Shown here: positions 19,716 to 27,302 of the stretch, one piece after another | Layout: each line of letters starts with the position of its first letter | Numbering within the stretch: the first letter of the stretch is position 1 | From: Bacteroidia bacterium | GTDB taxonomy: Bacteria; Bacteroidota; Bacteroidia; Cytophagales; Cyclobacteriaceae | Assembly (NCBI GenBank): GCA_030426345.1 | Contig: JAUHYU010000004.1 | Span: 1-64,000, forward strand | Direction: 5' to 3' | DNA: 64,000 nt | Notes under the pieces: generated by a model | The model's database searches: none | What the model saw: the letters and a program-made list of their open reading frames with translations, nothing else | What the model was told of the DNA's origin: nothing | Program-made: the position numbers and the translations under genes

Positions 19716-19731
19716 ACTTGTATTTACAAGT
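19716..19731. promoter_or_regulatory. Probable GntR/HutC operator 1
   Basis: ACTTGTATTTACAAGT has perfect 7-base arms around a two-base centre. It is 49 bases upstream of the E2 start. HutC-family GntR regulators commonly bind TTGTA-type palindromes near their own genes. Confidence 0.65.
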
Positions 19732-19810
19732 TAAATACAAAAAATTAATAATCATTTAACATACAACTTAAAATATACTTATTGTAAAGTCATCACTTTT
19801 ACCATAAGTA

Positions 19811-19826
19811 ACTTGTATTTACATGT
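19811..19826. promoter_or_regulatory. Probable GntR/HutC operator 2
   Basis: ACTTGTATTTACATGT differs from operator 1 by one base and lies 39 bases before the regulator's start. The two sites are 95 bases apart, about nine helical turns, which would allow both divergent promoters to be controlled by one protein, possibly by looping. Confidence 0.62.
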
Positions 19827-19864
19827 TAATATGTTGTTATTTGTAAAAAACCAACGATTACAAT

Positions 19865-20587
19865 TTGACAATAACCAAAATAAATAAGATCCCCCAGCAT
19901 CGCAAACTATACGAATTATTGCGAAAGCACATCGTAGAGGGTGCCTATCCAGAAGGTAGCTTATTGCCTTCTGAAAACGAATTATGCCTCACTCATGAGG
20001 TAACACGGCCCACGGTGCGCCAGGCACTTTCTCGTTTGGCAGCTGAGGGATACATATTGAAACATCAGGGAAAAGGGAGCATCGTCCGATCTTTACCAAA
20101 AGGTATTGGCATTTTATCCATACATGGTACTACTTCGGGAATAGGCAAACATAATTTGGAGACAAAACCCGTCACCAAACCATACATTGGGAAATGGCCA
20201 GAGGACTTTCCTTTCGAATTGAGTGATTTGGAATTGGAATCAGGTTGTATATTATTGGAGAGAACCCGGATTGTAGATGGTTCACCGGTATTGTACGACA
20301 TCAGTTTTATACCAAACATCAACTTACCCAGGTTTACACAGAAAAATTTTGAAAATAAATCACTTTTTGACGTAATGCGCAAAAATTACGCTATTGAGAT
20401 AATGGGCGGAAAGCAAAAAATAATGGCAATCCGGGCTAGCAAAGAGATAAGCTCTCATCTTGAGATCAATGCGGGCGATCCCATACTGAGGCTGGAGCGC
20501 AAAATGGAAACGAACAGGTCTGGATACTGTTTTTATTCCTCTATTTATTGTAATACTGACAATTTCCACTTAGAGGGTAATTTCTGA
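19865..20587 (+). CDS. GntR family regulator, HutC/UTRA subfamily
   Basis: 240 residues. N-terminal winged helix with the GntR signature LRKHIVEGAYPEGSLLPSEN and TRPTVRQALSRLAAEGYI (about 14-64), then a UTRA effector domain with ILLERTRIVDGSPVLYDISF. UTRA domains bind small metabolites, often sugar phosphates. The only in-frame start is the TTG at 19865, since a TAA lies seven codons upstream. Position and operator sites make it the likely repressor of the divergent E2-to-kinase operon and of itself. Confidence 0.9.
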   Translation: MTITKINKIPQHRKLYELLRKHIVEGAYPEGSLLPSENELCLTHEVTRPTVRQALSRLAAEGYILKHQGKGSIVRSLPKGIGILSIHGTTSGIGKHNLETKPVTKPYIGKWPEDFPFELSDLELESGCILLERTRIVDGSPVLYDISFIPNINLPRFTQKNFENKSLFDVMRKNYAIEIMGGKQKIMAIRASKEISSHLEINAGDPILRLERKMETNRSGYCFYSSIYCNTDNFHLEGNF

Positions 20588-20613
20588 ATAATAAAATCTT
20601 TGTGGTTATATTA

Positions 20614-20644
20614 TTGGATAAAGAATTTGCTTTACTTATCTTTA
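20614..20644 (+). promoter_or_regulatory. Probable promoter of the cold-shock gene
   Basis: TTG at 20614-20616, 20 bases, then TATCTTTA at 20637-20644 approximates the Bacteroidota -33/-7 pattern (TTG and TAnnTTTG) with a mismatch in the last base. It would give a 5' leader of about 150 bases, a usual length for thermosensitive csp leaders. Confidence 0.4.
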
Positions 20645-20799
20645 CGGCGTTTATAAGTCTTAAGAGTAAAAAATGCTTATCCTTTAAAGTCACAGTCTTT
20701 CGTTTCAATTCTGAAACAAATAATAATCAAGATCGTTTCTGGTAAATATTTAAAGCCCAAGAGCTTAGAACAAGAAAAATTTATAATAAATAATTAACA

Positions 20800-20991
20800 A
20801 TGCAAGGAACAGTAAAATTCTTTAATGGAACCAAAGGTTTTGGATTCATTACTCCAGACGATTCAAGTGAAGACATCTTCGTACACTCATCAGGTCTAAT
20901 CGACGAAATTCGTGAAAACGACAAAGTAGAGTACGACACAGAAAGAGGAAGAAAAGGCATGAATGCCGTGAACGTTAAAGTGATAGACTAA
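20800..20991 (+). CDS. Cold-shock domain protein (CspA family)
   Basis: 63 residues, a complete cold-shock OB fold. RNP1 is KGFGFITP (13-20) and RNP2 is DIFVHSS (25-31). It binds single-stranded RNA/DNA and prevents RNA structure at low temperature. A long leader and a strong terminator surround it, so it is monocistronic. Confidence 0.95.
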   Translation: MQGTVKFFNGTKGFGFITPDDSSEDIFVHSSGLIDEIRENDKVEYDTERGRKGMNAVNVKVID

Positions 20992-21015
20992 GGTTTATTA
21001 TTTTTAAAAAGCTTG

Positions 21016-21044
21016 AAGCCACCTAAAAGGTGGCTTTTTTTATG
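21016..21044 (+). terminator. Intrinsic terminator after the cold-shock gene
   Basis: AAGCCACCT and AGGTGGCTT form a perfect 9-bp stem with a 3-base loop (21016-21036) followed by a T run. It starts 25 bases after the stop codon. Confidence 0.9.
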
Positions 21045-21319
21045 TCTGATTTATTTTGCTTACTTTCATACTATCAGTCAGCCCAAATCATCGAAAAGCA
21101 GATAAAGGCTAATAAACCATGATATTTCCATGGTTTTTAATTGGCAATGAAAAGTACCATTCCACAAAAATAAAATCCTCAAATTGTTCCCCTCACTTTG
21201 CCACAAATTAAACCCTTTTTTATTAAGTTGGCTTTTCATGCAAATAGACATGCTTTTTAGGCATTCTAGCAAGAATTAGAGATAAAGACTTAAGCTTATT
21301 AATGTATAAAAACCCAAAA

Positions 21320-22375
21320 ATGAAAAAAACATCAAAACAGGGAAACGTATTTTCTCGTCGCCAGTTTATCTGTGCATCAGCAACTTTGGTTGCTGGATTA
21401 TCTACCGGCATCCATCATGCGTTTGGAGCACCTGCCATTATTAAAAATTATGGCAAGCCAAATTCTAAAATCAATGGTGTTCAGATAGGTGCCATCACCT
21501 ATTCATTCCGAAGTTTACCTGATCAGAGTGCCGAGGCAACTTTGAAATATATTACAGAATCAGGGTTGAGTGCGGTAGAATTGATGGGTGGCCCGGCAGA
21601 AAGTTTTGCCGGCATACCACAAAGCAATGTTGACAGAGGAGCATATAACCAATTGAATAAAAAGTCCAAATCCGCTGAAGGATTAACGAATTCAGAAAAG
21701 AAGGAATTTGCTGAAATAAAAGAACAAATGGAAGCTCATAGTAAAAAAGTAGCTGACTGGAGGGCATCTGTTTCCATGGATAAATTCGTGGAATTTAGAA
21801 AAATGTATGCCAGTGCCGGTGTAAAAATTTATGCATTCAAACCATCAGCATTTGACAGACAAAGTACAGATGCAGAATTGGACTATGGATTTCGGGCAGC
21901 AAAGGCCTTGGGGGCAACTCACGGCACATTGGAATATCCAAGGGATGAACAGCGAACCAAAAAACTTGCCGACATTGCCGGCAGTCATAAAATGTTTGTC
22001 GCCTATCACGGACATACCCAACAAACACCAACATTATGGGATGCAGCTTTGCAAGAGTCAAAGTACAATGCTGTAAACCTTGATGCGGGACATTATGTCG
22101 CTGCGGGCAACCCAAGTGTGATTGATTTTATCAACGTCAAACATGATAGAATCAAAAGCATGCATGTAAAAGACCGACAAACAAAAGAGCATGGGCAGGC
22201 CAATTTACCATGGGGACAGGGGGACACTCCGATCAAGGAAATACTGCAAACGCTACGCGATAAAAAATATAAATTTCCAGCATCAATCGAACTGGAATAC
22301 CAAATTCCACAAGGATCTAATGCCATAAAAGAGGTTCAAAACTGTCTTGAATACTGTCGAAAGGCCTTGGGGTAA
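21320..22375 (+). CDS. Tat-exported sugar phosphate isomerase/epimerase-like TIM-barrel protein
   Basis: About 351 residues. The leader holds a twin-arginine motif (SRRQFICASA) and a hydrophobic stretch ending HHAFGAPA. The mature part is an AP-endonuclease-2/xylose-isomerase-like TIM barrel with VQIGAITYSFRSLPD, GATHGTLEYPRD, FVAYHGHTQ, VNLDAGHYVAAG, IKSMHVKDRQ and IELEYQI, which together supply the usual Glu/Asp/His metal site. Periplasmic members are common next to Bacteroidota sugar-utilisation genes, but this copy stands alone. I start at the second ATG because it directly precedes the lysine-rich leader; 21302 is also possible. Confidence 0.85.
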   Translation: MKKTSKQGNVFSRRQFICASATLVAGLSTGIHHAFGAPAIIKNYGKPNSKINGVQIGAITYSFRSLPDQSAEATLKYITESGLSAVELMGGPAESFAGIPQSNVDRGAYNQLNKKSKSAEGLTNSEKKEFAEIKEQMEAHSKKVADWRASVSMDKFVEFRKMYASAGVKIYAFKPSAFDRQSTDAELDYGFRAAKALGATHGTLEYPRDEQRTKKLADIAGSHKMFVAYHGHTQQTPTLWDAALQESKYNAVNLDAGHYVAAGNPSVIDFINVKHDRIKSMHVKDRQTKEHGQANLPWGQGDTPIKEILQTLRDKKYKFPASIELEYQIPQGSNAIKEVQNCLEYCRKALG

Positions 22376-22677
22376 TTTTGGAACACTAAGAATAAGATCA
22401 TGAAATGCCTTCTTGTATTAAATGTAAGAAGGCTTTTCCATGGAATTTTGATGCTTTTAGTTACATTTTTGAGAATGCCCGACAGGGCAGGTATATTAAG
22501 CTTGTCGGCACCAAGGAAATCAATAATGCAAATTAAATCTCTATAACCGAGATTAAGGTTCTGTCGGGGCATTCATTAGATGGCTTATGTTTGTCTGCTT
22601 TATTATGGATTTTTCGGGATAATTCGACAGAATAATGAATTGGTTTCCGAATGAAGCTAACTTGAACAGTATGGAAG
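22376..22677. other. Convergent intergenic region with motif copy and structured inverted repeat
   Basis: No gene is seen in these 302 bases. A copy of the dispersed motif lies at 22438-22459, and a weaker one (ATGGATTTTTCGGGA) near 22603. At 22473-22574 arms GAATGCCCGACAG and CTGTCGGGGCATTC enclose about 75 bases that contain two smaller stems (CTTG/CAAG and AATCTC/GAGATT). The region separates the plus-strand TIM-barrel gene from the minus-strand ATPase gene. Confidence 0.6.
22473..22574. repeat. Structured inverted repeat, possible mobile or REP-like element
   Basis: Terminal arms of 13-14 bases differ by one extra G. Between them are a CTTG/CAAG hairpin and an AATCTC/GAGATT hairpin, giving a possible three-way fold. 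The GACAGGGCAGG core resembles GACAGGCAGG found inside the copA gene at 55772. No transposase is near. Confidence 0.45.
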
Positions 22678-24591
22678 CTACGCACTCTTCACATTCTTGG
22701 GCTTGACAATAATCTTATCCATTATTTTCTTTAGCGATAAGGGAGGTTTTTCACAATTAAACTGGTCAAGTAAAAGATTTTTGAATTGTATATATTCTAT
22801 GTTGTTTTTACCACAGAAGGCTTTTAACAGTTCTCTACCTTTGCATTTTTCTTTCCAAGTATTGTTTTTTATTGCGGCCTTCATTAGTTCAAAAGCTTCT
22901 TTTTCAGCTACTTGAAACTCTGGTCTTTTAAACTTTAATGAAACTTCTAATTCCTTTGATTGAAATATTTCTTTTTCAACTTCATTTTTAAGAGAGGCAA
23001 TTTTAGCGTCATAGATTGCTTTACCTAAAGAAGCTAAATGGTGAGAATCTGTTAATAGTTTTTTTAATTCATTAGTTATATCTAATGCAGATTTATAAGT
23101 ACAACTCTTTCTTTTTATTTTAGAGATTAAAGAAAATATAATGGCTTCATCAATAATATAATTTTCTACATGATAGACTGGTAATCGAAATAATCTTTTA
23201 CCTCCTGTTGGATCATCTACTATTCTTTGATAATCGCCATCTACAATACTATAAAAATGTTCATATCCAATACTTGATGTCAGTAATTCATTAACTTTTT
23301 CGGATGTTTTTCTAACTGTACCTGAATTACCTGCTGGAATATAACTGACTTGATTTTCATTTGATGGAAAAAAGGTTTCGTAAATCTCAATATCAGAAGA
23401 AGATGTTTCTCCCTCAATAAAAATAATCTTTCGATTTAAACTAACAAACCCTTTGTTACCCATTAATTCTGATAACAGAACATACTTGTCCTTATCATCC
23501 GTTATTTTTGTAAATTGGTTTTCGTCTAATTTTGGGTGTTTAATTAATGTATACAAGGATTCTGTGCCAGATTCAATCATCATATTCGGTGAATGAGTAG
23601 TAATAAAGAATTGGTTCCCTTCGCTTAATTCCTTTAATGACTTTAAATAGCTTGTTTCTAACTCAGGATGTAGGTGAGCATCAGGCTCGTCGAATAAAAT
23701 AACGGAATCTCTAGTACCAAATTTTTTAAAATGAACATATGTAAACAAAATTTCCTTCTCTCCAGAACTCAATCCATTTATGTCAATTTCACCCCTGGGT
23801 GTATTTATAATAAACCTAAATGGTGAAACAGTCAAATCAATATCTATAAACTCCATAGGAGCTAAAAATTTTTTGAAAAAATCTTTTATAGCGTTTAGAG
23901 AGTCGATATTGTAAGAATTTCCGTTTTTTTGAGCTAGCTGAATTCTCCGCAAGTCATCAATTTTAATACCTAATAAATATTGCTTTATATTATTGTATTT
24001 ATTACTTCCTCGAATTAGTATTTGTTTTTGACTATCACGGTTTAGAAAACTAGTACTCCAACTATTCACTTCTTGCTTTTGGTATTCTCTATTTGAACTA
24101 AAATAGTCAAAAACGCTCACTCCAGCTTTGTGCTCATATAGCAATTGAAATACAGCTGCATCAGATCCTTCAATTTGATCTAAATAACTTTTGTTATCAT
24201 TAATAAATGTGTCATCAATATCATTTGGGTCATGTTTTAGATTAGGGTCATCATTTCTTTTTAATATAACTTTAATAGTATGTTCCTCCGGAAGGCTATG
24301 CCTACCTGCAAATTTCTTATTAATATATTCAATCTCTTCGATTGTAAATTGAAAAGTTACTTGGATTGACGTGTTTTGGCTATCAGCAGAAATCACACTA
24401 GTATCGAATTGAAATCGTTGTTTTTTGTCAACCTGATGTGCTAAAAAATTTCTAATCGTCAACAAAGCTTCTAAAATAGAACTTTTACCGCTGCCATTTC
24501 CTCCACAGATAACAACAAAATCTGGAAGATTGGCAACTTCAGCCAATTGAATATTTTTATAATTTTCAATTCTGAATGCCTTAATTCTCAT
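22678..24591 (-). CDS. AAA ATPase with C-terminal TOPRIM/DUF4435-like domain (fused PARIS-like or OLD-like)
   Basis: 637 residues. ABC/SMC-type ATPase: Walker A GGNGSGKSS (30-38), signature LSSGEKE (274-280), Walker B VILFDEPDAHLHPEL (297-311) and switch histidine in TTHSPNM (333). After residue 385 comes a TOPRIM-like block with IFIEGETSSSD (E393) and YSIVDGDYQ (D451, D453), the E...DxD pattern of OLD nucleases and DUF4435/AriB proteins. PARIS defence systems pair an ATPase (AriA) with DUF4435 (AriB), and fused forms are known. The gene is clearly more AT-rich than its neighbours, carries none of the dispersed motif and is isolated, which fits acquisition by transfer. OLD-family endonuclease is the alternative. 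Confidence 0.75.
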   Translation of the reverse strand: MRIKAFRIENYKNIQLAEVANLPDFVVICGGNGSGKSSILEALLTIRNFLAHQVDKKQRFQFDTSVISADSQNTSIQVTFQFTIEEIEYINKKFAGRHSLPEEHTIKVILKRNDDPNLKHDPNDIDDTFINDNKSYLDQIEGSDAAVFQLLYEHKAGVSVFDYFSSNREYQKQEVNSWSTSFLNRDSQKQILIRGSNKYNNIKQYLLGIKIDDLRRIQLAQKNGNSYNIDSLNAIKDFFKKFLAPMEFIDIDLTVSPFRFIINTPRGEIDINGLSSGEKEILFTYVHFKKFGTRDSVILFDEPDAHLHPELETSYLKSLKELSEGNQFFITTHSPNMMIESGTESLYTLIKHPKLDENQFTKITDDKDKYVLLSELMGNKGFVSLNRKIIFIEGETSSSDIEIYETFFPSNENQVSYIPAGNSGTVRKTSEKVNELLTSSIGYEHFYSIVDGDYQRIVDDPTGGKRLFRLPVYHVENYIIDEAIIFSLISKIKRKSCTYKSALDITNELKKLLTDSHHLASLGKAIYDAKIASLKNEVEKEIFQSKELEVSLKFKRPEFQVAEKEAFELMKAAIKNNTWKEKCKGRELLKAFCGKNNIEYIQFKNLLLDQFNCEKPPLSLKKIMDKIIVKPKNVKSA

Positions 24592-24658
24592 ATGTATTAT
24601 ACATTAAGCCTATAATCTGCCTATTCAACCTACTCAGACCATCCAGCACCGCTAATCT

Positions 24659-24679
24659 AATGGAATTTTAATGCCTTTG
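24659..24679 (-). repeat. Dispersed motif copy, intergenic
   Basis: ATGGAATTTTAATGCCTTTG carries an extra A in the TGGATT half, as in the copies at 22438 and 38242. It lies between the ATPase gene and the lipoprotein gene. Confidence 0.55.
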
Positions 24680-24709
24680 AAATGAATTCTCAACTTCCAA
24701 TTGAGTGGA

Positions 24710-26323
24710 TTAAAAAACCACCAACTTCTTACCATCCGTAATTTCCAAATCAACACCATCGATCAACTGATTTCCTCCATATTGCTTTTGTTCTTGCTTG
24801 TCGAAATCCACCAACTGATATTGCGCGGCTTTATCGGCGGTAAACCATTCCGGAAATTGGTTAATTCTAGGCCAGTCGATGGGCAGTTTCATGTTTTCTT
24901 TATACCTCGGTTTATCAAAATACAGCTTGCCTGTCCATGGTTTTTTGGCACTTATTGAGATCAGCAAGCTGTCTCCATTTTGCTCTGCCCCAAGGATAAG
25001 GTCTTCCCGCCATGGCTGCACGTACAATCCTTTGCTTTTCCATAAGTTGTACATGATAGTCGTCCTGGCAAAATTACCATCTCCGTGCCAGCCCTCAATG
25101 ATGCCACTTTCCAGCTGCTTGCCCCACATCACTTTTATTTCGCTGTCCATCCATTTGGGAACTTCAGAATTGGGAATGCGGTTATACAAATTCAAGGCAC
25201 TTTCTATCGCATCTGCATAGCCGTCGGAACTTCCTCCCTCCCAATCATGGTTGGTGTATTTGTGCAGATTAGAAAATATTTTCAGGATCGCTTCTTTGTA
25301 TTCCGGGGTATGGTCCAACAGAAATACGTCATAATATCCATTAAGTGTGTATCCCCAAGTGTCAGCAATACGCTCTTGCTCAATCTCCCCTGTTTGCGGA
25401 TTGATTGCATCATAAAACATCCCATCCTCATTTCTACCCACTTCCAGAATTCTGTCTAGCATTTCATGCAATGGTTTTTGATAGGCTTTTTTCTTATCCG
25501 GCTTGGCATAACTTGTAGCAACGTACAACTCGCAAAGCCCCGAAATCAGTTCGCAACCATGATCGCGTAACCTGAGATAATCTAAGTCCCGTGTTGGAAA
25601 ATGATCGCCAAGCAGATAATAATCGCCAATTTTTATGGCCCAATCCAGCAACTGCTCATCGCCTGTCATCCAATAAACTCTGGAAAGAGTCTGTAGCATT
25701 TCACCATTTACTTCTTCACGCGTAGAGTTTTTCTTTCCTCCTCTATGGATTTGATCAGCAATATCTATTTCATTTTTCAAATCATACAACATCTCAATCA
25801 TCCGCTCAGACCATGGGCTCTGCCCCAACCATTCCGTCAGAGGCAGCAACCCATCTTTGATATATTCTGAAGTACCAAACACAATCTTAGCTATATCAAC
25901 TTTTTCATTTTCAAAGCCCTTTTTGGAAAATGAATATGTGTCCGGTAAACTATTTACCCTAGAAGTTAGCCGCTTTTCCGTATGCAGCATGTCCAACATT
26001 CTGCCATTGAACATTTGCTGATCCACAAAAAAGGATGTGAGCACCATGAAGGGGTAATTGTCGGCTGCGGCATCCTGTGCGTTCCAAATGTCTTTGGAAG
26101 CTTCGAGGTTTCTGGGGATAAGTCCTGTTTCCGGATCGCTTTGATCCAACCAGCCTTGAACGAAATTTTGACAGCGAACAAAACCTTCATTGGCTTCAAT
26201 GCCATTTTCATGCGCTTTGGCAAAAAGGAGACCATCCTGAGCAGAAACCTGAAATGTAGGCTGCGGACTACCGCAAGAGGAAATGATAAAAAAAACTAAA
26301 GCAATAGATGAGAATGTCTTCAT
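24710..26323 (-). CDS. Exported lipoprotein with predicted alpha-barrel, function unknown
   Basis: 537 residues starting MKTFSSIALVFFIISSCGSP; the lipobox ISSC predicts a lipoprotein. The body is helical and rich in Trp/Tyr (VYWMTGDEQLLDWAIKIGDY, ESALNLYNRIP, EGWHGDGNFARTT), resembling the (alpha/alpha)6 toroids of glycosidases and lyases, and the end is beta-rich (SLLISISAKKPWTGKLYFD). I do not recognise the family. Acidic residues around GGSSDGYADAIES and IIEGWHGDGN are candidates for a catalytic site. It heads toward the same direction as ThuA and an esterase upstream, so a role in surface glycan breakdown is plausible but unproved. Confidence 0.6.
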   Translation of the reverse strand: MKTFSSIALVFFIISSCGSPQPTFQVSAQDGLLFAKAHENGIEANEGFVRCQNFVQGWLDQSDPETGLIPRNLEASKDIWNAQDAAADNYPFMVLTSFFVDQQMFNGRMLDMLHTEKRLTSRVNSLPDTYSFSKKGFENEKVDIAKIVFGTSEYIKDGLLPLTEWLGQSPWSERMIEMLYDLKNEIDIADQIHRGGKKNSTREEVNGEMLQTLSRVYWMTGDEQLLDWAIKIGDYYLLGDHFPTRDLDYLRLRDHGCELISGLCELYVATSYAKPDKKKAYQKPLHEMLDRILEVGRNEDGMFYDAINPQTGEIEQERIADTWGYTLNGYYDVFLLDHTPEYKEAILKIFSNLHKYTNHDWEGGSSDGYADAIESALNLYNRIPNSEVPKWMDSEIKVMWGKQLESGIIEGWHGDGNFARTTIMYNLWKSKGLYVQPWREDLILGAEQNGDSLLISISAKKPWTGKLYFDKPRYKENMKLPIDWPRINQFPEWFTADKAAQYQLVDFDKQEQKQYGGNQLIDGVDLEITDGKKLVVF

Positions 26324-26409
26324 GGTTTTTCAACTGTTATTTAGGTATAATTTTATTGTAAGGGGTGGTGTGGTTAAGTTCTTATGATCATTAGCACAAA
26401 ATAGCTATA

Positions 26410-27261
26410 TCATTCATTTTTCACTACCCATTTTATTCCTTCTATAAGATGTTGTCTTCCAAAATCTGTATCCAATGAGCGAATGTCGTGGCCTAATTCT
26501 GTATAGAAAAACCTTCCACCACCCCAATCCCTAGTCCAGGCTATAGGATGGTCCTTTCCCATTGGCACTCCTCCTCTGGTCTTAAAATATTCCCTAACTG
26601 GTTCGTATGTCGATTCGTCCACCCTGAGTAAAACCTGTAACCCCGGCAAGCCGGTTACAGCCCTTGTGTGATTGGTCCAATCCGCTTCATACCAAAACTC
26701 TTTGCCCATTCCTGCAACTGCAGGATGATTCGTGGCCGCGGGGTCAACGACCAATTTAGCTTTAAGAAATTCAGAATCACTATTGAAATCACAACCTCCC
26801 AATTCCAACAGCCATGGCCAATTTTCCTGATGTACTAATAACGCATGCAAACCAACAATTGCTCCCCCATCTTTATACCATTCTTCAATGGCATTGCGCT
26901 GTTCTTCATTAAAGACTTTATCCAGAACATTTGCATTGTTAAACAGCAAGACGTCGTAATAACTTAATTTCTCCTTCGATATATCATCTCCTGTCTCACT
27001 AACATCTACCTGCATATTGTGTTCTGCTCCCAACCTCACAATCCATCCATTTACTACAGGAATGCCCGGATGACGAAACCAACCTGTGCCGGAAAAAAGC
27101 AAAATTTTTAGTGTGGCTTCATTTCCCATCGCATTTTGCTCATGAGTTTTCTTTTGATGATTGACATCCAGATGCTCCTGAGCAATTAATTGAAAGCTTG
27201 ATAAAAAAATTAACGATAGGAGAATAGACTTAACAATTCGGGTTCTGTTACTTTTCATCAT
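26410..27261 (-). CDS. ThuA domain-containing exported protein
   Basis: 283 residues with a signal peptide (ILLSLIFLSSFQLIAQ) and a class I glutamine-amidotransferase-like ThuA domain: LLFSGTGWFRHPGIPV, YDVLLFNNANV, GGAIVGLHA, WTRDWGGGRFFYTELGHD. ThuA was named from rhizobial trehalose utilisation; the catalytic role is unsettled. In Bacteroidota ThuA proteins are often exported and sit with sugar oxidoreductases or esterases, as here. The gene lies 41 bases downstream of the tandem esterase gene on the same strand. Confidence 0.88.
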   Translation of the reverse strand: MMKSNRTRIVKSILLSLIFLSSFQLIAQEHLDVNHQKKTHEQNAMGNEATLKILLFSGTGWFRHPGIPVVNGWIVRLGAEHNMQVDVSETGDDISKEKLSYYDVLLFNNANVLDKVFNEEQRNAIEEWYKDGGAIVGLHALLVHQENWPWLLELGGCDFNSDSEFLKAKLVVDPAATNHPAVAGMGKEFWYEADWTNHTRAVTGLPGLQVLLRVDESTYEPVREYFKTRGGVPMGKDHPIAWTRDWGGGRFFYTELGHDIRSLDTDFGRQHLIEGIKWVVKNE

Positions 27262-27302
27262 TCGTAGTTAGTTAATAATTCCATCTGAGCCTATTGAAGG
27301 AG

